Position numbers and translations under genes: made by a program. Shown piece by piece: positions 15,068 to 22,793 of a stretch of 42,611 bases of DNA. The notes under the pieces were generated by a model. The model was not told the DNA's origin. It did no database searches and worked only from the letters and a program-made list of their open reading frames with translations. The stretch's first letter is position 1. The number at the start of each line of letters is the position of its first letter. Origin of the DNA: a virus; the IMG/VR virus record IMGVR_UViG_3300035698_015694, positions 1 to 42,611 of that record. The stretch is one strand, 5' to 3'.

Positions 15068-15499
15068 ATGCTAAACGAAAAAATATTGATAGGAATAGAT
15101 CCAGATGTCGATAAGTCTGGAGTGGCATTTATAAAAGGAAACATTTTAGAATTAAACAATTTAAGTTTTTTTGAATTATTTGATTATTTGAAATATATAA
15201 AAGAAAAATATAAAAATCCAATAATTTATGTTGAATGCGGGTTTTTAAACAAATCGAATTGGCATAATAAATCGGACCGATCAGCAGCATTTAATTCCAA
15301 AATTGGAGAGCGAACTGGCGCCAACTTTGAAACCGCAAAAAAGATTATTGAAATGTGCGAGTATTTACAGATTTCTTATGTAAAAATAAAACCTACAGCT
15401 AGAAAAACAACAAATGATTACTTCAAATCTCTTACTGGACACAAAGGCGTCACTAATCAAGAACAGAGAGATGCATTTATGCTGATTTTCGGCAGATAA
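15068..15499 (+). CDS. RuvC-like Holliday junction resolvase
   Basis: 143 residues with an RNase H-type core. The first strand GIDPDVDKSG supplies D11, a second strand IIYVECG supplies E56, and the C-terminal helix TNQEQRDAFML supplies D135. These are the acidic residues expected of RuvC-type resolvases, which cut four-way junctions made during recombination or replication. It is a little shorter than bacterial RuvC, as in phage versions. It stands in the same operon as RecT and the initiator. Confidence 0.75.
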   Translation: MLNEKILIGIDPDVDKSGVAFIKGNILELNNLSFFELFDYLKYIKEKYKNPIIYVECGFLNKSNWHNKSDRSAAFNSKIGERTGANFETAKKIIEMCEYLQISYVKIKPTARKTTNDYFKSLTGHKGVTNQEQRDAFMLIFGR

Positions 15500-15562
15500 T
15501 ATACTAATTCCTTTTAAACCAAAAGGATTCAACCCAATATTGCTTTAATAAAAAACCGACCA

Positions 15563-15781
15563 ATGAGCGAATTAAAACACGGTATAATTACCACGCATAA
15601 AATCACCGAAACTATCTGGGTAGCCAAAACAGTTACACATGAAATAATGAAGGCGGAGATTGAAATAAAAGGCAGTAGCGAATACAACGCCTTTTACAAA
15701 CTCATGAATTTCATGGAGTCAAATGAAACTCCTAAAGACGTTCAAACTTTAGATAACGGAAACAAAATTTATAAATTTTAA
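15563..15781 (+). CDS. Small phage protein, unknown
   Basis: 72 residues, probably a small beta-alpha fold (HGIITTHKITETIWVAKTVTH). The 63-base gap before it contains the hairpin TCCTTTT/AAAAGGA near 15509-15527 and a leader AACCCAATATTGCTTTAA that resembles one upstream of the 20923 gene. No family is recognised. Confidence 0.5.
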   Translation: MSELKHGIITTHKITETIWVAKTVTHEIMKAEIEIKGSSEYNAFYKLMNFMESNETPKDVQTLDNGNKIYKF

Positions 15782-15791
15782 AATCAAAAAA

Positions 15792-16304
15792 ATGAAGCCG
15801 AGCAAAGAATTTCAAGAAACAATCAAGAATCACCTTGACAAACGTGCAGCAGAGGATACTCTTTTTGCAGAAACATTAAATAAGGAAAAAAAAAGCATCG
15901 AGGAATGTTGCAATTATGTAATGAAATGTGCCCAAGATGGAGGATGTGCAGGGTATTCAGATGATGAGGTATATCGCTGGGCAGTTCACTACTACGATGA
16001 AGACGATATTAAAAATATTACTCCAGTAGGAGGTAAAGTCGTAATCAATAAAAGTATTGAATTGACTGATGAAGAAAAAGCAAGCGCAAGACAAAAAGCT
16101 TTTGATGTTCTAGTGGAAGAATCTAAAGCCGATGCAAAAAAAGAGCTTTCTGAAAACATCGAATTAACGGCAGAAGATATTGCGGATGCAAAGAAAATAG
16201 CGATGGAAAAGGTAGTCGCTTCGGAGCGTGAAAAAATACTTAGTAAAACTCCTAAAAAGAAAGCAGAGCCAGTGACTGAAGAAGTAACCGATTTATTCTC
16301 ATAG
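15792..16304 (+). CDS. PcfK-like protein
   Basis: The 170-residue protein opens with KPSKEFQETIKNHLDKRAAEDTLFAETLNK and continues ECCNYVMKCAQDGGCAGYSDDEVYRWAVHYYDED. This is the pattern of PcfK-like proteins first described on conjugative plasmid pCF10 and common on Bacteroidetes mobile elements. The C-terminal half is a charged helical extension rich in Glu, Lys and Asp. The biochemical function is unknown. The following gene is PcfJ-like, and the two regularly occur together. Confidence 0.78.
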   Translation: MKPSKEFQETIKNHLDKRAAEDTLFAETLNKEKKSIEECCNYVMKCAQDGGCAGYSDDEVYRWAVHYYDEDDIKNITPVGGKVVINKSIELTDEEKASARQKAFDVLVEESKADAKKELSENIELTAEDIADAKKIAMEKVVASEREKILSKTPKKKAEPVTEEVTDLFS

Positions 16305-16306
16305 TA

Positions 16307-17674
16307 ATGAAGCCAAAAACTAAACTACAGGTTGAGGTTTGGAAATTGCATCAAGGTATTTCGAACCCAAAAAAGCACGAGAGTTTTATTGCAGCAAATC
16401 ACGATTTTTATTACACAACACATTATAAAAATTTAGTTTGCCTTGAATGCAATCACACTTGGAAACCGGAACTCGAATTCTGGAAGGAAGAAATTGCAGG
16501 AGTAAACTGTCCGTGCTGCAGCAAAAAACTAAAAAAGATTATAGCAAATAATGGTAGTATGACTAAAATACTAACTTATTCAATAGTTGAAGTGGTTGAT
16601 AGATTTCAAGTTATTAGATACTTTTCTTGCTGGAAAGATATGTATAAAATTAAGAAACCTCGTTATCATTATCGCGCATTATTTGAAGAATGGACCGACT
16701 ATGAAAAAAATAAAAAAGTAATTTTAGGAAGAACCATAACTTGGGCAGGCGATGGTTTTAGTTCATCAGATTACGAAGTTCGTCCCAATAAGCAGTCAGG
16801 ATGGAGAAATAGTGAATATGATAGATTTGCATCGGATTTAAATACACCTAATCCAGAATTTTTACCAAGGTTTCACAAATATGGCCTATCTGATGATTTC
16901 CATAATTGCGATTACAAATACTTGTTATGTAGTTTGGAAAGAAGCTCGAAAGTTGAAACTCTTCTAAAAGCAAAACAAAAAGAACTTCTTTTTTATGCAG
17001 TCCATAAGGATGAAAAATACCAAGAGTTCTGGCCACAAATAAAAATTTCATTACGTAATAACTATGAAATTTCTGATGCTGGAATATGGTATGATTATCT
17101 GCAACTTCTTAAAGAATTTGGAAAGGATATAAGAAACCCAAAATTTATCCTCCCGCAAAATCTAAAATCTGCACACAATGAATTTGTGGCCAAAAAAGCA
17201 AAAATCACAGCGATTCGAAATGCAGAAAAAGAATTCAGAAGGCAAGAAACAGAGCGTAAAAAATGCGAAACAGAAGAAATTCTGAAAGAGATTAAATTAG
17301 AAGTATTTAAGAATTTCTCATTCAAACAAGGCAATATACAAATCGTAACGTTACTCGAAGACGAGGAGGTAAAAAAAGAAGGTGAAATTTTAGATCATTG
17401 CGTCTACGCAAATGAATATCATAAAAAATCCGGAATACTTCTGATGTCCGCTCGTATCGGTGGAAAAAGAATTGAAACTATCGAAATATCATTACTTTCC
17501 TATTCCATAATACAAGCCCGTGGGTTGGACAACGAGCCAACACAGTACCACGATGAGATTATCGATATTGTTAAAAAAAATATGGGTAAAATTTCAAAAA
17601 TAGTCGAGAAGCACAAAAAATTAAAGGAAGTCGATTCCAAATTAAAACAATTAGAAAATGCTGAAGCAGCATAA
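16307..17674 (+). CDS. PcfJ-like protein
   Basis: The 455-residue protein contains two CxxC pairs near the N-terminus (CLECNHTW, NCPCCSKKL), suggesting a zinc ribbon. The PcfJ-type C-terminal region is EEVKKEGEILDHCVYANEYHKKSGILLMSARIGGKRIETIEI, followed by QARGLDNEP. This family accompanies PcfK on plasmids, integrative elements and phages. Its activity is not established. It starts two bases after PcfK, so the pair is translated together. The C-terminal 40 residues are coiled-coil-like. Confidence 0.78.
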   Translation: MKPKTKLQVEVWKLHQGISNPKKHESFIAANHDFYYTTHYKNLVCLECNHTWKPELEFWKEEIAGVNCPCCSKKLKKIIANNGSMTKILTYSIVEVVDRFQVIRYFSCWKDMYKIKKPRYHYRALFEEWTDYEKNKKVILGRTITWAGDGFSSSDYEVRPNKQSGWRNSEYDRFASDLNTPNPEFLPRFHKYGLSDDFHNCDYKYLLCSLERSSKVETLLKAKQKELLFYAVHKDEKYQEFWPQIKISLRNNYEISDAGIWYDYLQLLKEFGKDIRNPKFILPQNLKSAHNEFVAKKAKITAIRNAEKEFRRQETERKKCETEEILKEIKLEVFKNFSFKQGNIQIVTLLEDEEVKKEGEILDHCVYANEYHKKSGILLMSARIGGKRIETIEISLLSYSIIQARGLDNEPTQYHDEIIDIVKKNMGKISKIVEKHKKLKEVDSKLKQLENAEAA

Positions 17675-17693
17675 ACCATTAAATAAATAAAAA

Positions 17694-18809
17694 ATGAAAT
17701 TCACAACAAATTCAGCATTATTGCTAAAAAAATTAGTAGTTCTAAATTCGGTTATTAATTCAAACAATTCAATTCCAATATTGGATTGTTTTTTATTCGA
17801 AATCAACAAAAATGATTTAAAAATCACATCGAGCGATTTAGAAACGACTTTAAAAACAAATTTAGAGGTCGCATCAGATGCTATTGGGTCGTTCGCAGTT
17901 CCAGCAGCTATTTTGGTAGAAATGTTGAAAAACTTTACAGACCAAAGTATCGATTTTGATTTTGAAGCAAACAACGTTTTAAAAATTAGTTCACTTTTTG
18001 GAGAATACAATATTGCTTATTACGATGCAGAAACGTATCCAAAAGAGGCAGAATTTTCTAACACTTCCACGGCAAAAATCCCAAGCAAGGTATTACTTAC
18101 TGGAATATCAAAAACAATATTTGCCACGGGAACTGATGACTTGAGACCCGTGCTTTCAGGAGTTCTATTTGAGCTGAAATCAACGCATTTAAACATTGTT
18201 GCCACTGACGCTCATAAGTTGGTAAAGTTCACAAGAAACGATGTGCATTCAGAAGTTGAAAGTGATTTCATTGTTCCAAAAAAACCGCTTACTGTTTTGA
18301 AAAATGTCTTAAATGGCCCCGATGAAGCGGTTGAAATAAAATACAACCAATCGAATGCTTCATTTACGATCGAGAATTATTCCTTATCGTGCCGATTGGT
18401 AGATGGTAAATATCCAAATTACGAAGTAGTTATTCCAAAAAACAATCCAAACAAAATGATTGTAAATAGAACTCAGTTTTTAAATTCATTAAAATGTGTT
18501 TCTATATTTTCATCAAAACAAACGCACCAGGCTCGACTTAATATTAAAGGCAACAGCCTTCATATTTCGGCAGAAGATGTTGATTATTCGAACAAAGCTG
18601 ACGAGGTGTTGACTTGTAATTATGAAGGCGACGACATTGAAATTGGATTTAATTCTAAATTTTTAATTGAAATTCTAAACAATCTGCTCACAGAAAATGT
18701 GCTAATGGAAACTTCTCAACCTAGTAGAGCGGGAATATTGACACCAATTAATTCTGATAATGGCGACGAAGAAATTTTAATGTTGGTTATGCCATCAATG
18801 ATTAAATAG
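17694..18809 (+). CDS. dnaN: DNA polymerase III beta subunit (sliding clamp)
   Basis: At 371 residues the protein is full length for the bacterial clamp and shows all three clamp domains. The N-terminus MKFTTNSALLLKKLVVLNSVI, the middle SNTSTAKIPSKVLLTGISKTIFATGTDDLRPVLSGVLFE and the end LMLVMPSMIK align with Flavobacterium-type DnaN. It forms a ring that holds the replicative polymerase on DNA. Free-living hosts already encode one, so this copy probably serves phage replication or captures host polymerase. It follows PcfJ by 19 bases in the same operon. Confidence 0.93.
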   Translation: MKFTTNSALLLKKLVVLNSVINSNNSIPILDCFLFEINKNDLKITSSDLETTLKTNLEVASDAIGSFAVPAAILVEMLKNFTDQSIDFDFEANNVLKISSLFGEYNIAYYDAETYPKEAEFSNTSTAKIPSKVLLTGISKTIFATGTDDLRPVLSGVLFELKSTHLNIVATDAHKLVKFTRNDVHSEVESDFIVPKKPLTVLKNVLNGPDEAVEIKYNQSNASFTIENYSLSCRLVDGKYPNYEVVIPKNNPNKMIVNRTQFLNSLKCVSIFSSKQTHQARLNIKGNSLHISAEDVDYSNKADEVLTCNYEGDDIEIGFNSKFLIEILNNLLTENVLMETSQPSRAGILTPINSDNGDEEILMLVMPSMIK

Positions 18810-18812
18810 AAA

Positions 18813-18989
18813 ATGAGATACCTAATCACTTATACAGAAGAAGGAATTCAAAAAGCATTTTATAGCGAAATTTTTGATGTTGAAAATAATTTAGATCCTG
18901 ACTTTGGAATGATAGTTTTTGATCTTGCAGAAGATAAATATTTAGTAAATAACTTAGGGTGGTTAGACATTGAGTTTGACCACCTATAG
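18813..18989 (+). CDS. 58-residue protein, unknown
   Basis: A short frame starting three bases after the clamp gene and ending TAG at 18987-18989. It has an amphipathic N-terminus (RYLITYTEEGIQKAFYSEIF) and an acidic end. The small size and immediate spacing fit an operon-embedded gene. No domain is visible. Confidence 0.5.
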   Translation: MRYLITYTEEGIQKAFYSEIFDVENNLDPDFGMIVFDLAEDKYLVNNLGWLDIEFDHL

Positions 18990-19111
18990 TTACAGGGAAT
19001 CTTTTAGAACTAGCGCAAAACGATGGCTTCGATACCGTCGAAGAGTTTTGTGAGTATTTTAACGAAGATTTCAAAGGAAAGATTATTTATTGTACGGATT
19101 TAAAATATTAA
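18980..19111 (+). pseudogene. C-terminal remnant of a phage protein without a start
   Basis: An open frame from after TGA (18977-18979) to TAA (19109-19111) lacks any ATG, GTG or TTG near its beginning. It reads IVTGNLLELAQNDGFDTVEEFCEYFNEDFKGKIIYCTDLKY. The DGF-EEF-YF-GKIIxxT order is the sort of C-terminal signature seen in small phage ASCH-like proteins. I read it as the truncated end of such a gene, out of frame with the 58-residue gene. A frameshifted fusion is unlikely because no slippery heptamer is present. Confidence 0.4.
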
Positions 19112-19128
19112 TTATAAAACTAAAAAAG

Positions 19129-19446
19129 ATGAAACACGATTTATTTTCAGAGCATTCAGAAATACTTTTTGATGTTCTAAACGAAAGAAAAAGACAAAAC
19201 AAAAAATTTGGAGAAAATAGAACTCAGCATCCATTTTTGTGGAATACCATTTTATTTGAAGAAGTCGGGGAGGCTTCAAAAGATTCTTTAGATATATATT
19301 TTAGTGATAAACCCGATGAAGCATTATTAAGATATAGAAAAGAACTGGTTGAAGTTGCAGCTGTTGCTATTGCAATCATACAAGATCTTGATAAAAACGG
19401 GGTTTTTAAAGCTGACGCACAACACCCGGATTGGCAATCGTTTTAA
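19129..19446 (+). CDS. MazG-like nucleotide pyrophosphohydrolase (tentative)
   Basis: I choose the ATG at 19129 (105 residues) over an in-frame start 39 bases upstream, because it follows an A-rich leader. The helical protein has FEEVGEASKD, matching the metal-binding EExxE motif of all-alpha NTP pyrophosphohydrolases, and a second acidic helix RKELVEVAAVAIAIIQDL that replaces the usual ExxD. Such enzymes hydrolyse nucleotide triphosphates, often abnormal ones or ppGpp. The second-motif Asp is not canonical, so activity is uncertain. Confidence 0.6.
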   Translation: MKHDLFSEHSEILFDVLNERKRQNKKFGENRTQHPFLWNTILFEEVGEASKDSLDIYFSDKPDEALLRYRKELVEVAAVAIAIIQDLDKNGVFKADAQHPDWQSF

Positions 19447-19499
19447 TATCGCCAATCCATCGTTATGCAACCGTTTTCCATCACGAACCGGATATTAAA

Positions 19500-19542
19500 A
19501 AAACAGTAAAACCCGACTAAATTAGTCGGGTTTTACTGTTTT
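19500..19542 (+). terminator. Strong intrinsic terminator ending the early operon
   Basis: A 19-bp perfect stem (left arm 19500-19518, right arm 19524-19542) closes a 5-base loop. The core is AACCCGACT / AGTCGGGTT, flanked by A and T runs on both sides, so it can act bidirectionally. The same core recurs in the terminator at 19890-19918. It closes the long early operon. Confidence 0.9.
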
Positions 19543-19569
19543 AAAAAGTTGTTCCATTTTAAATGTTAA

Positions 19570-19609
19570 CATCTTAAGATGATTCGTATGAATTAATTGA
19601 TTAATTTTG
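19570..19609 (+). promoter_or_regulatory. Promoter with adjacent palindrome for the moron gene
   Basis: TAATTTTG at 19602-19609 fits the Bacteroidetes -7 box, 31 bases before the gene start. No clear TTG lies at the right distance, so the -33 box is weak. The perfect 12-bp palindrome CATCTTAAGATG at 19570-19581 occupies the -33 region and is a candidate operator. Confidence 0.45.
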
Positions 19610-19640
19610 AAATTATTAATTAACTAAAATCAATTTTATT

Positions 19641-19868
19641 ATGGACAAATCAATTTCTGATTTAAAGCTACACGAAGAATTAGTAGTTCTGCATCCAGGG
19701 CGTGACGGTCCGATATCAAAAAGCATTACAGCTTTTAAAGTTCCTGGGGGAATTATTTACACTACTAGGTCAGTAGTGACGATGAAGGACAGTGTTTCTA
19801 ATGCGGAATCTAGCGTTTTTGTTCCTTATGAGAAACCGAAGGACAAAAAAACCCCATTACCACAGTAA
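19641..19868 (+). CDS. Moron-type small protein between twin terminators
   Basis: The 75-residue protein, MDKSISDLKLHEELVVLHPG at its start, has a glycine-rich beta pattern (GPISKSITAFKVPGGIIYTT) and a proline/lysine-rich tail. There is no signal peptide or membrane segment. It stands alone between two terminators sharing the core AACCCGACT/AGTCGGGTT, with its own promoter-like box. That makes it an independently expressed gene, as in phage morons. No function is known. Confidence 0.6.
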   Translation: MDKSISDLKLHEELVVLHPGRDGPISKSITAFKVPGGIIYTTRSVVTMKDSVSNAESSVFVPYEKPKDKKTPLPQ

Positions 19869-19889
19869 CTGTATTAACAGACTGTAATT

Positions 19890-19918
19890 AAAAACCCGAC
19901 TAATTTAGTCGGGTTTTT
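19890..19918. terminator. Intrinsic terminator after the moron gene
   Basis: AAAAACCCGACT (19890-19901) pairs with AGTCGGGTTTTT (19907-19918) around a 5-base loop, a 12-bp stem ending in a T run. A flanking A run allows it to serve the leftward gene at 19936 as well. The core matches the terminator at 19500-19542. Confidence 0.88.
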
Positions 19919-19935
19919 ATATGAAATAATTTAAT

Positions 19936-20157
19936 TTATCCTTTTCCGCAACATTTGCAATTATTGTTGTTTGTCGGTCCTAGATCCGAGGACATTTTTA
20001 CTACAATTTGACGCTTTTTCATCAAATTGTCAAGTTCGCTTGTTAGAACACCTTCCAATATAGCGCTTTCAATCTCCCTTTTAAATTCCAACTTTTCAGC
20101 AGTGGACAATTCTAAAAACCCGTTAAGTACACGTAATACATTTTTGTTGTCAGTCAT
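19936..20157 (-). CDS. Small protein with C-terminal Cys cluster, partner of the SLATT-like gene
   Basis: A 73-residue leftward gene. The body is helical and charged (GFLELSTAEKLEFKREIESAI), and the C-terminus is NNNNCKCCGKG with three Cys. It lies 26 bases downstream of the two-TM protein on the same strand, and both end near the shared terminator. Linkage suggests a two-gene accessory cassette. No function is known for it alone. Confidence 0.55.
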   Translation of the reverse strand: MTDNKNVLRVLNGFLELSTAEKLEFKREIESAILEGVLTSELDNLMKKRQIVVKMSSDLGPTNNNNCKCCGKG

Positions 20158-20183
20158 GGTATATAAATTATTAATGTTACAAA

Positions 20184-20771
20184 TTAAAACTTACCGCATA
20201 CTCCACAGTCAGTTGATTTCATATCAGTAGGTACTTGCAGACATCCCGCACACTTTCGCTGGAAGTTTCGAAGGGAGTATCTCATCGCTTTTCGCTTTTC
20301 CTTATCTGTTAAAGGATATTTTCCATGTCTATTTCCTCTGATATTATTCTTTACGTCAATAAGTTCCTTTTTTGCTTTAAACTCATTTATTTTAAGGGGT
20401 GGGTATTTTGCCAAATTCTTGTAATCGTTTGATAAAGCGGAACTATCGTTAACAGATTCCAAATAATAAGAATAGGAATCATCCCATTTGTAAGTAAGCG
20501 ATAAAGCTGACAAAACAAGTTGTAATATCGAAATTGGAGCAGCGATAAACAAAATAGTATTTAAATTTTCTGGTGAAATATTATAAGACGTCACAATACC
20601 TCCAATTAATATCGGAACAACTATTCCAAGAAAATTATTGGCTTTTAAAAACTTACCAATTCTCTGACCTCTCTTTGAATAAATATATGAAGCGCCAAAT
20701 AAATGTAGTGAATCGTTCCAGCAGTCTTGTCTTATTTCATCGAAATTACTTATTTGGATTTCAGCGCTCAT
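20184..20771 (-). CDS. SLATT-like two-TM protein, mobilome CxxC-x11-CxxC family
   Basis: The 195-residue protein has a helix before the membrane region, then two predicted spans at about residues 46-64 (FLGIVVPILIGGIVT) and 72-92 (TILFIAAPISILQLVLSALSL). A cytoplasmic helical part follows, and the C-terminus has CAGC (C174, C177), an 11-residue spacer and CGVC (C189, C192). The exact CxxC-x11-CxxC layout together with the 2TM core matches the family called mobilome CxxCx(11)CxxC protein, related to SLATT effectors. SLATT domains are predicted pore-forming or membrane effectors in defence systems. It is read leftward, opposite to its neighbours, from its own promoter. Confidence 0.72.
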   Translation of the reverse strand: MSAEIQISNFDEIRQDCWNDSLHLFGASYIYSKRGQRIGKFLKANNFLGIVVPILIGGIVTSYNISPENLNTILFIAAPISILQLVLSALSLTYKWDDSYSYYLESVNDSSALSNDYKNLAKYPPLKINEFKAKKELIDVKNNIRGNRHGKYPLTDKEKRKAMRYSLRNFQRKCAGCLQVPTDMKSTDCGVCGKF

Positions 20772-20786
20772 ACTTTTTTATTTTAA

Positions 20787-20794
20787 CAAATATA
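20787..20794 (-). promoter_or_regulatory. Leftward promoter -7 box for the SLATT-like cassette
   Basis: On the minus strand the sequence TATATTTG, a perfect TAnnTTTG, lies 16 bases before the ATG of the SLATT-like gene. TTG triplets occur 12 and 25 bases upstream, so the exact -33 box is uncertain. An independent promoter is consistent with a cassette expressed outside the lytic programme. Confidence 0.5.
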
Positions 20795-20922
20795 AACTAT
20801 TGTAATCAAGAAATTAGCACAACTTATTAACACTTAAAAACCATTAAATGTTCGCCTAAAACTTGATACTTCAGAACTCTAACCCTAATATTGCTTAAGG
20901 TTTAACACTAAAAATCAATATT

Positions 20923-21138
20923 ATGGCTACGCTTTTATTCACACCTCGAACAACTATTGACGCAAACATTTTTCAATTTCATTTAGATAAATCCTCGCTC
21001 CACGCTGAATGGAATATGACAACTGGAGATTACGAATTTGAAGAAGATGCAGATTTAATTGATAAGTTAGAGGAACTAATTAATGAAGAAATTATTAACC
21101 CAAACGATATTAATGGTCGTTTCGAATTACAATATTAA
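20923..21138 (+). CDS. Small acidic phage protein, unknown
   Basis: 71 residues with a mixed beta-alpha pattern, TTIDANIFQFHLDKSSLHAEWN followed by a helical, very acidic stretch (EFEEDADLIDKLEELINEEI). It is the first rightward gene after the minus-strand cassette and has a 150-base upstream region without a clear promoter. The leader AACCCTAATATTGCTTAAGG at 20881-20900 resembles the one at 15531-15548. No family is recognised. Confidence 0.5.
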   Translation: MATLLFTPRTTIDANIFQFHLDKSSLHAEWNMTTGDYEFEEDADLIDKLEELINEEIINPNDINGRFELQY

Positions 21139-21142
21139 ATCA

Positions 21143-21217
21143 ATGTTTAAATACTGTAAATCATGTTGTGCAATGCGTCTGTTTAAAAAGGACGTTTGCA
21201 CACTTTGTAAAAAATAA
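21143..21217 (+). CDS. 24-residue four-Cys microprotein
   Basis: The short frame encodes MFKYCKSCCAMRL then FKKDVCTLCKK. The two CxxC pairs are arranged as in a minimal zinc ribbon. It begins 4 bases after the preceding stop and lies 23 bases before the methyltransferase. It could be a structural zinc peptide or a regulatory peptide. Such small frames can be chance, but the regular cysteine spacing and operon position favour a gene. Confidence 0.5.
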   Translation: MFKYCKSCCAMRLFKKDVCTLCKK

Positions 21218-21240
21218 ATATCCATCATAAAATAATCAAA

Positions 21241-22656
21241 ATGTTTCATTCAGAATTATATCCAACACCACTTGAAGTTCTCCAATTAATGAACCTAGAA
21301 TCACAAGACAAAATCATTCTTGAGCCACATGCAGGATTCGGCAACATAATCGACTATTGCAAAGATAACGGAGCAAAAAAGGTGCTCGCTTTTGAAATTG
21401 ACGAACGCTGTCAAGCCATTGTAAAAGAAAAATGTCAGCTTTTAGGGGATGACTTTTTTAAATGTAAGCCTGAACAGATCAGCCATATCCACGCCATTTA
21501 TATGAATCCACCATTCAGTAATGCTGAACGTCATATATGGCACGCTTGGGAAGTCGCTCCAGAGGGCTGTGAAATTGTATCGCTATGTAATTTTCAGACA
21601 ATCGATAATTTAAACCGCTTCCCGAAATTGAGAAATATTGTAACGCAATATGGAAATACGGAAAATCTAGGAGATTGCTTCTCGACTGCCGAAAGAAGCA
21701 CAGGAATTGATATTGGATTGATTAGACTATATAAACCGATTTCGTCAAATCAATTTGAATTTGATGGGTTTTACCTTGACGAAGATGACGCAGAAGTAGA
21801 CGGTGAAGGAATTATGCAGTATAATGAAGTCAGAGCGTTGGTTAATCGATACGTTTTCACGATGAAAGCATTTGACAACTTAAAAGAGCAAATTGATAAC
21901 ATGAATCACGTAACCAAGGACATTGGATTAAGTTCAATTGAAATGAAAATTGGATATGATAAATCAGTAACTGACAAACAAACATTTTCAAAGATTGTTC
22001 AAAAGCAATCATGGGATCATATTTTCAAGAAAATGAATATGGAAAAGTATGTTACTTCTGGAGTAATGAAGGACATAAATAAATTTGTCGAAACTCAGGT
22101 TAAAGTTCCTTTTACAATGAAAAACATTTATAGAATGCTGCAAATCATTGTTGGAACTAGACAGCAAACATTCAATAAAGCACTTGAGGAAGCTATTGAT
22201 AATTTTACCAAACACAGTCATGACAATAGATTTGGAGTTGAGGGATGGAAAACAAACTCTGGATATATGTTGAATAAAAAATTCATCGTTGAAAATATAG
22301 TTGGATTTGAGTATAGTTCAGATTTACGAGTAAAATATGATACTTACGGACTTCGTAAAATAGATGACTTAATAAAAGTGCTTTGCAATATTTTAGCAAA
22401 AGACTATAACGAAGTTGGTTCTCTTTACAGGTTCAACTTCAATAATACCAAATACGAAGTTGAAGGAATTAAATCAATGGATAAAAAGTTTGATTTAGAA
22501 CCTAATGCGTGGTATAATTGGCACTTTTTTGACATCAAATTCTATAAAAAAGGCACTATGCATATCAAATTCAAGAACACGAATGAATGGTACCTACTCA
22601 ATAAGGCTTACGGAGAGTTAAAAGGCTTCTCACTGCCAGAGGAGCACAGGAATTAA
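21241..22656 (+). CDS. DUF4942-type DNA adenine methyltransferase
   Basis: The 471-residue protein has a SAM-binding motif I (ILEPHAGFGNI, residues 26-36), acidic motif II (FEID) and the catalytic NPPF at 89-92, typical of N6-adenine methyltransferases. After it comes a long helical region and a C-terminal DUF4942-like domain, with WYNWHFFDIKFYKKGTMHIKF near 420-440. These phage enzymes methylate adenine and may protect phage DNA from host restriction. No cognate endonuclease is seen, so it appears to be an orphan methylase. Confidence 0.78.
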   Translation: MFHSELYPTPLEVLQLMNLESQDKIILEPHAGFGNIIDYCKDNGAKKVLAFEIDERCQAIVKEKCQLLGDDFFKCKPEQISHIHAIYMNPPFSNAERHIWHAWEVAPEGCEIVSLCNFQTIDNLNRFPKLRNIVTQYGNTENLGDCFSTAERSTGIDIGLIRLYKPISSNQFEFDGFYLDEDDAEVDGEGIMQYNEVRALVNRYVFTMKAFDNLKEQIDNMNHVTKDIGLSSIEMKIGYDKSVTDKQTFSKIVQKQSWDHIFKKMNMEKYVTSGVMKDINKFVETQVKVPFTMKNIYRMLQIIVGTRQQTFNKALEEAIDNFTKHSHDNRFGVEGWKTNSGYMLNKKFIVENIVGFEYSSDLRVKYDTYGLRKIDDLIKVLCNILAKDYNEVGSLYRFNFNNTKYEVEGIKSMDKKFDLEPNAWYNWHFFDIKFYKKGTMHIKFKNTNEWYLLNKAYGELKGFSLPEEHRN

Positions 22657-22716
22657 TAACTAATTTAAAATCAAACAGATAAACAAATCCGACATTAACT
22701 CTCGGCTTTTATTGAA

Positions 22717-22757
22717 TAACATATTTTGCTATTTAATAACATAATTTGTTACATTTG
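22717..22757 (+). promoter_or_regulatory. Promoter with tandem TAACA-N5-TGTTA operators, copy 1
   Basis: TTG at 22726-22728 and TACATTTG at 22750-22757 are 21 bases apart. Two 15-bp palindromes lie over them: TAACATATTTTGCTA (22717-22731) and TAACATAATTTGTTA (22737-22751), with a 5-bp gap. Operator 1 covers the -33 box and operator 2 touches the -7 box. The same geometry recurs at 25048-25088 and 40961-41001. This copy drives the ParB-methyltransferase and terminase small subunit genes. Confidence 0.78.
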
Positions 22758-22793
22758 TTGCTAAACGTTTCCAAAGAAAATAAATACAAAATA

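Noticed and set aside
15509-15548. Similar leaders AACCC(T)AATATTGCTT at 15531 and 20881 as a shared regulatory element
   Set aside because: Only two copies with different spacing to the start codon and no promoter box pattern; too weak to call.
20573-20830. Rightward frame opposite the SLATT-like gene
   Set aside because: It is antisense to a well-supported gene with motifs and a promoter, and has no features of its own.
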